A stretch of 49,801 nucleotides of DNA, from NCBI RefSeq assembly GCF_000008685.2, contig NC_001318.1:210218-260018 (forward strand). Reading direction: 5' to 3'. Shown in pieces: positions 28,084 through 39,958 of this stretch (the stretch's first letter is position 1; each line of letters begins with the position of its first letter). Source of the DNA: Borreliella burgdorferi B31 (GTDB taxonomy: Bacteria; Spirochaetota; Spirochaetia; Borreliales; Borreliaceae). The notes beneath the pieces were generated by a model, which had not been told where the DNA came from, made no database searches, and worked only from the letters and a program-made list of their open reading frames with translations. The position numbers and the translations under genes were made by a program.

Positions 28084-28911
28084 TTAAGTTAATTTAGTAC
28101 AATAGTTTTGATTAATATATTCAAAAACCTTTTGCATGGAATAAGAAATTTTTTTATTCAAAATATATACCTTTTTTGTCTGATGATTTTCTTTGTATAA
28201 AAAGCATAAATAATTTTTATTGTTAAATTCAAATTCTCTGGCAATAAAAATTTTTTCAAAAAATTCATAAAAATAAATTTCACTTTTAAAAATTTTTCTT
28301 TCACAGATTGAATCTTTCCTAAACTCATAAAATAACACTATATTGCTAATAACTGAAAAATCCCCCAACAAAACTTTAATATCAATAAAACAAATAAATA
28401 AAAAAATAAATATATTGCTTAATGAAATGTAATAAACAAATAAAGCAATCATAATACGAGCTAAAAACATAAAAAGATAAGTACAAGATAAATAATATCT
28501 TATTGGAAAATTTTCCAATTTTGGGACAAACAGATCTTTTCTCTTAATTTTAAGCTCTTTAAATAATTCACTTGAACCGTTGCCTGTCCAAAAACAAACC
28601 TTAATCTTTTTTTTATTTTTTAATTGCAAAATCAAAACATTGTCTGATAATCTTTTTTCAAACGAAATAATATCACTAAAATCAAAATTATAACTTAAAA
28701 AAATACCCTTATAATAAATCTTAGATCCCTTAAAAGAAATAGAATAAAAATATCTTAAATAAAAAAAAATTACAAAAAAATTTACCAAAAGAAGTGCTAA
28801 AACAAAGTAAAAAAAACTTGCGTCATAAAAACCCAAATAAAGCAAACAAATCACAACATTAAAAACAAACAAACTAATTAATTTTACATTATTAAAAAAT
28901 AAATCACGCAT
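28084..28911 (-). CDS. Membrane protein with PH-like regions (BB0234-like)
   Basis: 275 residues. Two hydrophobic segments form a hairpin at about 10-52. A strand-rich soluble part follows (about 55-125: KIYYKGIFLSYNFDFSDIIS...ILQLKNKKKIKVCFW) that resembles bacterial PH (YdbS/DUF304-like) domains. A second hydrophobic pair is at about 140-190, then another strand-rich part. This repeated layout fits a bacterial-PH membrane protein, but I only infer it by eye. It starts 15 bases after ychF with no Shine-Dalgarno. Function unknown. Confidence 0.7.
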   Translation of the reverse strand: MRDLFFNNVKLISLFVFNVVICLLYLGFYDASFFYFVLALLLVNFFVIFFYLRYFYSISFKGSKIYYKGIFLSYNFDFSDIISFEKRLSDNVLILQLKNKKKIKVCFWTGNGSSELFKELKIKRKDLFVPKLENFPIRYYLSCTYLFMFLARIMIALFVYYISLSNIFIFLFICFIDIKVLLGDFSVISNIVLFYEFRKDSICERKIFKSEIYFYEFFEKIFIAREFEFNNKNYLCFLYKENHQTKKVYILNKKISYSMQKVFEYINQNYCTKLT

Positions 28912-28926
28912 AATATAAAAATAAAT

Positions 28927-30033
28927 CTACACATTAAATTTAAAAAAGATTACATCTCCATCTCTTACAATATATTCTTTGCCTTCAATTCTAACAAGTC
29001 CTTTCTCTTTTAATTTTTGAACACTTTGAAATTTAAATAAATCCTCACAAGAATAAACTTCTGCTTTAATAAAACCTCTCTCAAAATCACTATGAATTAT
29101 TCCAGCAGCTTTGGGTGCTCTCATGCCCTGCTTGAATGTCCAAGCTCTAACTTCTTGCAAACCTGCTGTAAAATAGGTTCTAAGGCCCAAAGTATAATAG
29201 GCTTTTTTAATTAAATTGCCAAGACCGCTATCATTTATTCCAAATAATTTTAACATTTCATTTTTATAAGATATATCCTTTATTTGGGCAAGTTCAGCTT
29301 CAATTTTGGCACATAAGATTAAAAAATCATTTCCTTCTTTCAAGGCAATATTTTTTACAATATCTGTATATTTATTGCCGCTAAGTGAATTTTCATCAAC
29401 ATTGCAAACATACAAAACTTTTTTAAAAGTCAAAAGATTTAATGATCTAATAAAGTTGTATTCAAAATCATCAAATTTAAACTCAACAGCAGGATTCATA
29501 TTGCTTAAATGGTCTTCAAGTCTTTTTAACATTAAAACAATTGCCTTAGAAGATTCACTAATTTTCTTATCAGTGCTTTTGGCATTTTTTTCTTGTTTTT
29601 GAAGGCTTTTTTGAACAGTTTCAAGATCAGATAGACAAAGCTCAACATTAATTGTAGTTATATCTTTCTCAGGATTAATATCGTCATTAATATGAATAAC
29701 CTCTTTTTCTTCAAAACATCTTACAACATGAACAATAAGAGAAACTTCGCGAATATTAGCCAAAAATTTATTGCCAAGCCCTTCGCCTGTTGATGCTCCT
29801 TTGACAAGACCTGCAATATCCACAAATTCCATAACAGCAGGAATAATTTTGCGTGGAATAATGCACTCTGAGATTTTTAAAAGCCTTTCATCGGGAATCT
29901 CTACTATTCCTATATTTGGCTCAATGGTACAAAAAGGATAATTCGCGATCTCAACATTAGATGATGTCAAAGATGAAAATAAAGTAGATTTACCCACATT
30001 GGGAAGTCCCACAATCCCCGCATTAAGTCTCAT
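28927..30033 (-). CDS. ychF: Obg-like ATPase YchF (OLA1 family)
   Basis: 368 residues, standard. The P-loop is GLPNVGKST near the start, followed by DIAGLVKGASTGEGLGNKFL (switch II) and NVDE in the N/KxxD/E position, which shifts preference from GTP to ATP. The C-terminal TGS domain is present (TYFTAGLQEVRAWTF...DGDVIFFKFNV). It binds ribosomes and affects stress responses; the exact role is unsettled. It lies between the exported propeller/VWA-like protein (33-base gap) and the PH-like membrane protein on the same strand. Confidence 0.96.
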   Translation of the reverse strand: MRLNAGIVGLPNVGKSTLFSSLTSSNVEIANYPFCTIEPNIGIVEIPDERLLKISECIIPRKIIPAVMEFVDIAGLVKGASTGEGLGNKFLANIREVSLIVHVVRCFEEKEVIHINDDINPEKDITTINVELCLSDLETVQKSLQKQEKNAKSTDKKISESSKAIVLMLKRLEDHLSNMNPAVEFKFDDFEYNFIRSLNLLTFKKVLYVCNVDENSLSGNKYTDIVKNIALKEGNDFLILCAKIEAELAQIKDISYKNEMLKLFGINDSGLGNLIKKAYYTLGLRTYFTAGLQEVRAWTFKQGMRAPKAAGIIHSDFERGFIKAEVYSCEDLFKFQSVQKLKEKGLVRIEGKEYIVRDGDVIFFKFNV

Positions 30034-30065
30034 AGCCTAAACCTCTAATAAAATCAAAAAGAAAT

Positions 30066-32072
30066 CTAATTAATAAAATATGCAAACTCCCCTCTTCCTG
30101 TCTGTTGATTTATATTTGCTTCAACAGATAAATTAAAATATTTATTAGGTTCTTGAGGGCCTGGATAATAATATTCCAACAAATAAGTGCCCGTTTTTTG
30201 TTCTAAAATTAAATCATAAACTTTAGATACACCTTCATAAGATGAAAAAGGAATTACAGCACCGCCTGTTTCATTAACTAAATACTGAAGCTTACTATTA
30301 ATAGGATCATTACCAAATAGTATTAAGTAAAACCTTATATCATTATTTTTATAATAGCTTACTATTGTATCTAAAGAGTACTTTTCAAAAGCTTTACGAT
30401 TTAAAATACCACCACTAAAATAAACTACTGCTCTTCTTGAGCTTTTTGACATAAGCCCAGAACCTGCCAACTTCAAACTAACGTCTGTTTTTACAGCATC
30501 TGTACTATAAGGACCAAGAGAACTTGTATTTCTAATGCTATTTGTTAAGCTTTCAATATTATCTATAATGGGCACACTTGTTGCATTTATAAAACTAAAG
30601 TTTTTATTTTTTGACAACTCCATTAGGGCATTTAACCCTACAATTTGATCTGTATCATATTTTTTCATATAAGAAGATTTATCAAAAACAACTGCTATAT
30701 TAATGTCTTTTGAAGCATTTACATTATATGCCACCTTGGGATTGACAATGTAATAATTTTCATTTGAAATTGAAAAATTTTCACTTTTAAGCCCAACAAC
30801 TGGTAATCCGCTTTTACTGCTAACATTAAGCTCAACGTAAATTTTAGGCCCTCCAAGCCTAATTATTCTTCTAACATCAACATTTAAACTATCATAAAGG
30901 CTTGCATCACTCTTGTAAACTGAAACCTTGGCATTATTAAAATCTGAGACAATCATCTGATTATTGGCATCCAAAATAGATGAAGAAATTTTAGAATTCA
31001 TTTTATCTGCTTTTAAAATTTTTGTAATTGTCTTTTTAGCAATGCTATATTTATAAACACCATCTTTTGAGGATACTATAACATTATTACCTACAAAATC
31101 ACTGCTAAGCCCCTCTATTCCCTCAATAGAAGTAAAAACTGAATATAAATGATTACCACTAGTATCAAAAACTTCAATGGTATTTCTCAGAGAATCTGCA
31201 ACATAAATGTTTTCATTCAAATAAGTAACGCCTGTGGGACCTAAAAGGCCCTTATAGCCTGAAGTTCTAGAACCAAAATGCAAAATAAAATCACCTTCAA
31301 GTCCAAATTTACTTACTCTTTTATTTCCCCACTCACTTACATAAATATAGTTTCTCTTATCAATAGCCATATACTGAGGAGCAAGCAATTCGCCATCTTT
31401 TGTGCCTTTATTCCCAATAGATTTCCTTTTAACTCCAAGAACTTTGTCATAAACACCAATTTCATCACTTGAATAAAGAGTCACATAAAGCAGATTATTA
31501 GCTTCAATAACATCATAAGGTGATTTTAAATAACTAAAGCCATCTTTAACTAAAGCATTAACATTGTTATTAACATCAAAATACAATATTTCATTGCCTA
31601 CAAAGTTAGCAGCGTAATATCCGCCGTACTTATCAGCCCTTAAAGATGTAATCTGGTACCCATGTGGCCTTTTATAAATAGAATTATCAAGAGAAGCAAC
31701 TTTTACAAGTTTTTTAAAATTAAGTTCATAATTTGAAAAAATACCTCTCCTTTGCTCAATAGTAGAAATCAAATGTCTAAGATAGGGAACCTTATAGCCT
31801 TGATCTTTTAAATTTCTCCATTCCATTAAAGCTTCTTCAACATAACCCAGTCTATAATAAACATTGCCAGTCCAAAAATGATAATCAAGATTATTAGGAT
31901 CAAAGCTTAAAATTTTTTTAAAAGATAAAAGAGCATCATCGTAAATTCCATTATTATAAGAATTAAGAGCCCATTTAAACTCTTCTTGAGCATCTTTATT
32001 AGTAACTATTCCTTGGGCATGCAAACTAAAAATATTTAAAAAAAACAAACCAATAAAACCAAAAATTAACAT
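30066..32072 (-). CDS. Exported TPR / NHL-type beta-propeller / VWA-like protein (BB0236-like)
   Basis: 668 residues. A signal peptide ends near HAQ-G (residue 20). Residues about 25-90 are TPR-like (FKKILSFDPNNLDYHFWTGN). About 130-390 hold NHL/six-blade propeller repeats such as YMAIDKRNYIYVSEWGNKRV and VTYLNENIYVADSLRNTIEV. About 440-660 resemble a VWA domain, with VVFDKSSYM where DxSxS is expected. The last Ser is Tyr, so metal binding at the MIDAS site is doubtful. All parts are protein-binding modules, suggesting a periplasmic scaffold. A lone TATAAT (32103-32098) lies upstream on this strand. Divergent from lnt. Confidence 0.85.
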   Translation of the reverse strand: MLIFGFIGLFFLNIFSLHAQGIVTNKDAQEEFKWALNSYNNGIYDDALLSFKKILSFDPNNLDYHFWTGNVYYRLGYVEEALMEWRNLKDQGYKVPYLRHLISTIEQRRGIFSNYELNFKKLVKVASLDNSIYKRPHGYQITSLRADKYGGYYAANFVGNEILYFDVNNNVNALVKDGFSYLKSPYDVIEANNLLYVTLYSSDEIGVYDKVLGVKRKSIGNKGTKDGELLAPQYMAIDKRNYIYVSEWGNKRVSKFGLEGDFILHFGSRTSGYKGLLGPTGVTYLNENIYVADSLRNTIEVFDTSGNHLYSVFTSIEGIEGLSSDFVGNNVIVSSKDGVYKYSIAKKTITKILKADKMNSKISSSILDANNQMIVSDFNNAKVSVYKSDASLYDSLNVDVRRIIRLGGPKIYVELNVSSKSGLPVVGLKSENFSISNENYYIVNPKVAYNVNASKDINIAVVFDKSSYMKKYDTDQIVGLNALMELSKNKNFSFINATSVPIIDNIESLTNSIRNTSSLGPYSTDAVKTDVSLKLAGSGLMSKSSRRAVVYFSGGILNRKAFEKYSLDTIVSYYKNNDIRFYLILFGNDPINSKLQYLVNETGGAVIPFSSYEGVSKVYDLILEQKTGTYLLEYYYPGPQEPNKYFNLSVEANINQQTGRGEFAYFIN

Positions 32073-32220
32073 AATCCCCTTTACTCTTTAAATACCTATT
32101 ATAAGCATAACTTTTCCAAAAAATAATACAAAAAAATTAATACTATCATATAAAATTATTAATGATAATGTTAAATATATTACACCATTATGTTACTAAT
32201 AATAGTAAAAAAGAGGAAAA

Positions 32221-34514
<2,294 letters not shown>

Positions 34515-34559
34515 TCAACCTTAAAATAAAACAAAAGAATGTCAATCTACTATAAATAA

Positions 34560-35165
34560 TTATAATACAAGTTTATCTCTAATTAAAGAAATCACTTTAT
34601 TCCTATCTTCTTCACTAAAAATATTTATATTATCGTAAGAAAATTTTATTTTTGACGACAAGTTGTATTCATCATACCACTTTAAATATTTCCTATTAAG
34701 ACCCTCAAGATAATCTCTGGGGATATTCATTTCAAAGCTTCTATTTCTATTTTTAATTCTGCGCTCAACTTCATCAATACTACAATCAAGATAAACAAGC
34801 AAACTTGGTCGCTGAGAATGTTCAAGCATATTATCAAGAAGATCGATATATATTTTATATTCCTCATCAGAAATATGCCCATCACAATTTAAAAGAGACG
34901 CAAACACACAATCACCATAAATAGATCTGTCTAATATGCCCCCTTTTGTTCTAAATACACCTTTTATTAATTTAAATCTCTCATTAAGAAAATTAATTTG
35001 GACTGGAAATGCCCATCTGGATTTATCTTTATAAAATTTGTCTAATACAGCTAAAGTAAAATCATTATTCAATTCACTGTAAAAAGGAACTTCCAACTCC
35101 TTTGATAAAATATTTCCAAGAGTAGTTTTTCCTACCCCAATTAAACCTTCTATTACAATCACCAA
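34560..35165 (-). CDS. Deoxynucleoside kinase (dGuo/dAdo kinase family)
   Basis: About 201 residues. GGAGG lies 5 bases before TTG 35165 and 8 before GTG 35162; either gives an N-terminus just before the P-loop IEGLIGVGKTTLG, as in the family. An upstream TTG at 35177 would overlap the ribosome site. The DRS motif is in ILDRSIYGDCVFA and the Arg-rich lid in RRIKNRNR. It phosphorylates deoxynucleosides, a salvage step in an organism without de novo purine synthesis. Substrate preference cannot be read from sequence. It lies 63 bases upstream of the BB0238-like gene on the same strand. Confidence 0.9.
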   Translation of the reverse strand: MVIVIEGLIGVGKTTLGNILSKELEVPFYSELNNDFTLAVLDKFYKDKSRWAFPVQINFLNERFKLIKGVFRTKGGILDRSIYGDCVFASLLNCDGHISDEEYKIYIDLLDNMLEHSQRPSLLVYLDCSIDEVERRIKNRNRSFEMNIPRDYLEGLNRKYLKWYDEYNLSSKIKFSYDNINIFSEEDRNKVISLIRDKLVL

Positions 35166-35341
35166 GTCTACCTCCAAAATAACTTAAATAAATTCAAATA
35201 TAAGCTAAAAAAAAGAACTACTAACGAACAAAACTTCATTAATGAAAAAATCCAATGTAAAAATTTTAATATAAAACAAAAAATCCTTAAACAAATTTTA
35301 GAAAAGAAATTCATAATTTAAAAATTAAAATTCTTAAATTA
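35166..35341. other. AT-rich spacer upstream of the glp promoter
   Basis: Together with the glp leader this makes a gap of about 400 bases without a protein gene. The left part is almost pure A/T and holds no ORF, repeat or hairpin I can support. It should contain the divergent kinase promoter; a TATATT on the minus strand near 35200 is a weak candidate. Confidence 0.5.
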
Positions 35342-35370
35342 TTGACATTAATCTTAATTAAAAATAAGAT
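35342..35370 (+). promoter_or_regulatory. Promoter of the glpFKD operon
   Basis: TTGACA at 35342-35347, a 17-base spacer and TAAGAT at 35365-35370. A start near 35378 would give a leader of about 195 bases before glpF, long for this compact genome. Confidence 0.75.
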
Positions 35371-35392
35371 ATTAAATATAATTTTAATAAGG

Positions 35393-35427
35393 CTTTTATT
35401 AGAAAAATTAATTTTTTTTAATAAAAG
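35393..35427 (+). promoter_or_regulatory. Hairpin near the start of the glpF 5' leader
   Basis: CTTTTATTA (35393-35401) pairs perfectly with TAATAAAAG (35419-35427), and the inner AAAAATTAATTTTT is itself self-complementary. It lies 15 bases or so after the predicted transcription start. It is all A/U-rich apart from the closing pair, so stability is moderate. It could be a protein-binding or RNA-stability element. Confidence 0.5.
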
Positions 35428-35572
35428 AGACTAAAATAAAAAAATTCTAACCATCTTGCAAAAAACAAAATAAAATTTAATTAAAAGATTTAATATTATT
35501 CAGATTAAAAAATCAAAAATTAAAACTTCTTAATAAAAAATAAAATAGTTATAAAGATAAGGAGATATAATT

Positions 35573-36337
35573 ATGAATTATACAAAATTCCAAGAATTTA
35601 TATCGGAATTTTTGGGAACATTTATCCTATTGGCTCTAGGAACTGGATCTGTTGCAATGACAGTATTATTTTCCTCAAGTCCCGAAATACCAGGAGAAAT
35701 AATAAAAGGAGGATATACAAATATAGTATTTGGATGGGGATTGGGTGTAACGTTTGGTATTTACACAGCAGCAAGAATGAGCGGAGCACACCTAAACCCA
35801 GCTGTTAGCATAGGATTAGCAAGTGTTGGAAAGTTTCCCGTTTCAAAACTTTTACATTACATTGTAGCACAAATATTAGGAGCTTTTACAGGTGCATTAA
35901 TGACACTTGTCGTATTTTATCCTAAATGGATAGAAATGGATCCTGGCTTAGAAAATACTCAAGGAATAATGGCAACTTTCCCTGCTGTTCCTGGATTTTT
36001 GCCTGGATTTATTGATCAAATTTTTGGAACTTTTTTGCTAATGTTTTTAATTTCTGTTGTTGGAGATTTTACAAAAAAACACAGCGACAATCCATTTATT
36101 CCTTTTATTGTAGGAGCAGTGGTTTTATCAATAGGGATAAGTTTCGGAGGAATGAACGGTTATGCTATTAATCCTGCAAGGGATCTGGGACCAAGAATTT
36201 TACTCTTATTTGCTGGATTTAAAAATCACGGATTTAACAATCTAAGTATAGTTATTGTACCAATAATTGGCCCAATAATTGGAGCAATTTTGGGAGCTAC
36301 AATTTACGAATTTACACTAAAAAATAACAAAGACTAA
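35573..36337 (+). CDS. glpF: Glycerol uptake facilitator
   Basis: 254 residues, MIP/aquaporin family with six membrane segments and two half-helices. Both NPA motifs are intact (AHLNPAV and AINPARDLGPR). The Asp after the second NPA (NPARD) and the extra loop residues mark the glycerol-conducting type rather than a water channel. AAGGAG lies 8 bases before the ATG. First gene of the glycerol operon: GlpF brings in glycerol, GlpK phosphorylates it and GlpD oxidises it. In Borrelia this operon supports growth in the tick (literature). Confidence 0.97.
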   Translation: MNYTKFQEFISEFLGTFILLALGTGSVAMTVLFSSSPEIPGEIIKGGYTNIVFGWGLGVTFGIYTAARMSGAHLNPAVSIGLASVGKFPVSKLLHYIVAQILGAFTGALMTLVVFYPKWIEMDPGLENTQGIMATFPAVPGFLPGFIDQIFGTFLLMFLISVVGDFTKKHSDNPFIPFIVGAVVLSIGISFGGMNGYAINPARDLGPRILLLFAGFKNHGFNNLSIVIVPIIGPIIGAILGATIYEFTLKNNKD

Positions 36338-36379
36338 AAGAAAAAATATTTATCTTTATTAAAGGAAAAAGGAAAAACT

Positions 36380-37885
36380 ATGAAATACATTTTATCTATT
36401 GATCAAGGTACTACTAGCTCGAGAGCAATGGTATTTGATAAAAATGCAAACATAAAGGGGTTTGCTCAAAAAGAATTTACTCAAATTTATCCACAACCAA
36501 GTTGGGTGGAACATGATCCTACAGAAATATGGGGCTCACAACTTGGAGTTATAACAGAAGCTATGGCAAATGCAAGAATTTTGCCCAATGAAATTGACGC
36601 TATTGGAATAACTAATCAAAGAGAAACTACGGTTATATGGGAAAAAAATACAGGAAAGCCCATCTACAATGCAATAGTATGGCAAGACAGAAGAACTGCA
36701 AAAATTTGTGACCAATTAAAAAAAGAAGGAAAAGATAAAATTATTTTGGAAAAAACAGGCTTGGTGCTAGATTCTTATTTTAGTGGAACAAAAATAATGT
36801 GGATATTGGATAATGTAGAAGGTGCCAGACAAAGAGCCGAAAATGGCGAATTATGCTTTGGAACAATAGATACATGGATATTGTGGAACCTGACTCAAAA
36901 AAAAGAACATGCAACCGATTACTCTAATGCTTCAAGAACATTATTATTAAACATTAAAACATTAGAGTGGGATGATGAACTTTTAAGCATATTAAATGTT
37001 CCAAGGGCAATTTTGCCTGAACTTAAAGAAAGTTCTACAATATACGGCAAAACAGACAAAGCACTATTTGGAGCAGAAATTCCTATTGCAGGAATTGCTG
37101 GGGATCAATTTGCAGCAACATTTGGACAAGCCTGCCTTAAAAAGGGTATGGCCAAAAACACTTATGGAACTGGCTGCTTCTTAACGGTTAATATAGGAAA
37201 AGAACCAATCATTAGCCACGACAAGCTTTTAACTTCAATTGCATGGGGAAGAAAAAAATCTGTAACCTACGTTCTTGAAGGAAGTGTTTTTATTGGAGGA
37301 GCTGTAATCCAGTGGTTAAGAGACGGTCTTGAATTTTTCAGAAAAAGCTCAGATGCAGAAGCGTTGGCAAGCTCTGTCTCAGATAATGGTGGAGTTTATT
37401 TTGTGCCAGCATTTGTTGGGCTTGGTGCACCTCACTGGGATTCTTATGCAAGAGGAACAATCATCGGAATAACAAGAGGCTCAACAAAAGCTCACATTAC
37501 AAGAGCTGCTCTTGAGAGCATCGCATTTCAAAGCTTCGATATACTAAATACCATGAAAAAATCCATTCCCAACTTTGAAATTCAAGAATTAAGAGTAGAC
37601 GGGGGAGCAAGTCAAAACAATCTATTAATGCAATTTCAAGCTGATCTTTTAGAATGTAAAGTTGTAAGACCAAAAATAACAGAAACAACCGCTCTTGGCG
37701 CTGCTTATCTTGCAGGACTTGCAACGGGTTATTGGCAAAGCGCCGAAGAAATCGTAAGCCTTTGGCAAGTAGACAAGATATTTGAACCTTCAATGCCAAA
37801 AAATCAAAAAGAAAAGCTTCTTGAGAATTGGAACAAAGCGGTTGGAAAAGCAAAATCCTGGATACAGAATTCTCATAGTTCATAA
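36380..37885 (+). CDS. glpK: Glycerol kinase
   Basis: 501 residues, standard FGGY-family kinase. The ATP-site motif [14 protein letters not shown] is at the N-terminus. Glycerol contacts lie in NQRETT (84-89 region) and [20 protein letters not shown] and the C-terminal GGASQNN complete the actin-like core. It makes glycerol-3-phosphate for glycolysis (through GlpD) and for phospholipid and lipoprotein synthesis. It lies 42 bases after glpF with an AAGGAAAAAGG ribosome site. No residue looks missing. Confidence 0.97.
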   Translation: MKYILSIDQGTTSSRAMVFDKNANIKGFAQKEFTQIYPQPSWVEHDPTEIWGSQLGVITEAMANARILPNEIDAIGITNQRETTVIWEKNTGKPIYNAIVWQDRRTAKICDQLKKEGKDKIILEKTGLVLDSYFSGTKIMWILDNVEGARQRAENGELCFGTIDTWILWNLTQKKEHATDYSNASRTLLLNIKTLEWDDELLSILNVPRAILPELKESSTIYGKTDKALFGAEIPIAGIAGDQFAATFGQACLKKGMAKNTYGTGCFLTVNIGKEPIISHDKLLTSIAWGRKKSVTYVLEGSVFIGGAVIQWLRDGLEFFRKSSDAEALASSVSDNGGVYFVPAFVGLGAPHWDSYARGTIIGITRGSTKAHITRAALESIAFQSFDILNTMKKSIPNFEIQELRVDGGASQNNLLMQFQADLLECKVVRPKITETTALGAAYLAGLATGYWQSAEEIVSLWQVDKIFEPSMPKNQKEKLLENWNKAVGKAKSWIQNSHSS

Positions 37886-37938
37886 AAGTTCAAAACAAAG
37901 CTTTAAGATTATAACAAAAATATACTGGTAACAAAATT

Positions 37939-38217
37939 ATGCATAATTTATTTGATTTTTTGAAACTAAAACAACATATAATAAAAATGTTTGGCAAGCA
38001 AATAAATCAATTATACAAACAGCTCTTAATTAAATTTTTTCATCTACATCTATTAATATTGTGCATGTATTCAAAAAATAAACTGTCTAAACCTTTTGAA
38101 AAGGTAAAATTCATTGGAGCAATACAAAAAATGATTAATAATATATTAAATCTAAAGAAAAATCACAAAAAATTGAAAAATTTACCAGTGCAATTGGTCT
38201 ATAGTGCTATTCAATAA
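37939..38217 (+). CDS. Small hypothetical ORF in the glp operon (BB0242-like)
   Basis: 92 codons lying in the 403-base gap between glpK and glpD. It is Lys/Leu/Ile-rich and basic, with one hydrophobic patch (about 28-43, LIKFFHLHLLILCMY). There is no recognised domain and no proper ribosome site. It may be a real small basic or membrane-associated protein, a decayed gene, or only the trace of a structured intercistronic region. The identity with the BB0242 position supports annotation but not function. Confidence 0.45.
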   Translation: MHNLFDFLKLKQHIIKMFGKQINQLYKQLLIKFFHLHLLILCMYSKNKLSKPFEKVKFIGAIQKMINNILNLKKNHKKLKNLPVQLVYSAIQ

Positions 38218-38288
38218 AATTAAAACAAATGGTCTTTTCGAATTTCTTCAATCTAGTATTTAACTAAAAAGAAAAGAAATTAACCAAA

Positions 38289-39872
38289 ATGGAGGAATAT
38301 TTAAATTTCATGAATAATAACAAAGAAACAAAATTAAAAGATCTTGAAAATCAAGAATTTGATCTTATAATAATTGGAGGGGGCGCAACAGGTCTTGGCA
38401 TTGCGGTAGACGCAATTACAAGGGGGTATAAAGCAATACTTATAGAAAAATTTGATTATGCAAAAGGAACTTCCTCTAGATCAAGCAAATTAATTCACGG
38501 TGGAGTAAGATATTTAGCCCAATGGAATATTTCTTTAGTTAAAGAAGCTTTGCGCGAAAAAGCCATTCTTGAGAAAAATGCACCCCATTTAATTAACGAA
38601 TGTGCACTTATCACGCCTATTTATAATGTTTTAGAAATACCTTATTATTATTTTGGATTAAGTTACTACCACAATCTTATGGGTAAAGAAAAAACTACTA
38701 AATACAAAACTAAATTACTATCCAAAAAATCTACCATTGAAAAAGCTCCCAATATTAAAACAGAGGGCCTTAAATGCTCTGTTCTATATTACGATGATTC
38801 ATTCGATGATGCTAGAATGGCAATAACATTGTTAAGAACCTTTACCGAAAAAGGAGGCATTGCCCTTAACTATACAGAACTTAAAAAATTCAACAAAGAA
38901 AACGGAAAGCTTTCGGGAGTTCTTATACAAAATAAATTGTCAAAAGAACAAATTTCATTAAAAAGCAAATGCATAATAAACGCAACAGGAATATTTTCAG
39001 ATGAAATAAGAAGGTTGGATGATGAAAAAGCCTTAAACATCATTAAACCTTCCCAAGGTAGCCATTTAGTAGTCAAAAAAGACAAATTTCCCAAAAATCA
39101 TGCAATATTAATACCTAAAACTAGTGATAATAGGATTTTATTCGCTATTCCTTGGTATGATAGTGTTGTTTGTGGAAGCACTGACATTCCAATAAAAGAG
39201 ATAGAAGAAGAACCCAAAAGATTTGAAGAAGAGATTGACTTTATAATAAATAATTTAAATAACTATTTAAATATTAAAATAGAAAAATCAGATGTAAAAA
39301 GTGTATATACCGGAATAAGGCCATTAATAATGGATCCAAAAGCTCAAGGAAACACTTCAAAAATCTCAAGAAACGAAAAAATATTTATATCAGATTCAAA
39401 TCTTATTACAATAGCGGGGGGGAAATATACCACATATAGAAAAATGGCAGAAAAAACCTTGCTTAAGGCCATAGAACAAAATTTAATACCAAATCGTGCA
39501 CCAACTACAGAAGATTTAAAGTTGCACGGCTACCTTAAAAAAGAAGAAGCAATGAAAATTCCTGAACCTTTTAGAGCTTATGGCAGCGACTTTGAAATTC
39601 TAAAAAATATGGAGGGTTTTGACAAAAAAATACACGAAAACTTGGATTTAAATGAAGCTCAAATAGATTTTTCAATTAAATTTGAACAAGCCAAAACTAT
39701 TGAGGATGTTTTAGCAAGAAGAACAAGATCACTACCTTTAAATCCTCAAGCTACAATTGAGGCTGCTCCAAGAGTTGCTGAAATAATGATGGAAAAATTA
39801 AATAAATCTGAAGAGTGGAAAAATGAACAAATAAAAAACTTTTTAGAAATAAGTAAAAAATATTTAATTTAA
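38289..39872 (+). CDS. glpD: Aerobic-type glycerol-3-phosphate dehydrogenase
   Basis: 527 residues. The FAD-binding Rossmann motif is IIIGGGATGLGIAVDAITRG, followed by GTSSRSSKLIHGGVRYLAQW, the GlpD signature. A C-terminal domain of about 130 residues is present. It oxidises glycerol-3-phosphate to dihydroxyacetone phosphate at the membrane. The start is uncertain: ATG 38289 has no clear ribosome site, while GGAGG (38291-38295) lies 14 bases before ATG 38310. Last gene of the operon, followed by a strong terminator. The electron acceptor is unclear, as Borrelia lacks a respiratory chain; NADH/flavin oxidases are a guess. Confidence 0.96.
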   Translation: MEEYLNFMNNNKETKLKDLENQEFDLIIIGGGATGLGIAVDAITRGYKAILIEKFDYAKGTSSRSSKLIHGGVRYLAQWNISLVKEALREKAILEKNAPHLINECALITPIYNVLEIPYYYFGLSYYHNLMGKEKTTKYKTKLLSKKSTIEKAPNIKTEGLKCSVLYYDDSFDDARMAITLLRTFTEKGGIALNYTELKKFNKENGKLSGVLIQNKLSKEQISLKSKCIINATGIFSDEIRRLDDEKALNIIKPSQGSHLVVKKDKFPKNHAILIPKTSDNRILFAIPWYDSVVCGSTDIPIKEIEEEPKRFEEEIDFIINNLNNYLNIKIEKSDVKSVYTGIRPLIMDPKAQGNTSKISRNEKIFISDSNLITIAGGKYTTYRKMAEKTLLKAIEQNLIPNRAPTTEDLKLHGYLKKEEAMKIPEPFRAYGSDFEILKNMEGFDKKIHENLDLNEAQIDFSIKFEQAKTIEDVLARRTRSLPLNPQATIEAAPRVAEIMMEKLNKSEEWKNEQIKNFLEISKKYLI

Positions 39873-39892
39873 AATTAATTTTTATATTAAAC

Positions 39893-39917
39893 AAAGGGAT
39901 TGTTAAGCAATCCCTTT
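39893..39917. terminator. Bidirectional intrinsic terminator after glpD
   Basis: A perfect 10-bp stem AAAGGGATTG / CAATCCCTTT with a 5-base loop, followed by TTAATTTT on the + strand and TTGTTTAAT on the minus strand. It lies 21 bases after the glpD stop and 42 bases after the stop of the convergent YaaR-family gene, so it can serve both. Confidence 0.9.
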
Positions 39918-39958
39918 TAATTTTAAAACCTAAAACATTAAAAAGTCTTACACCCAAT

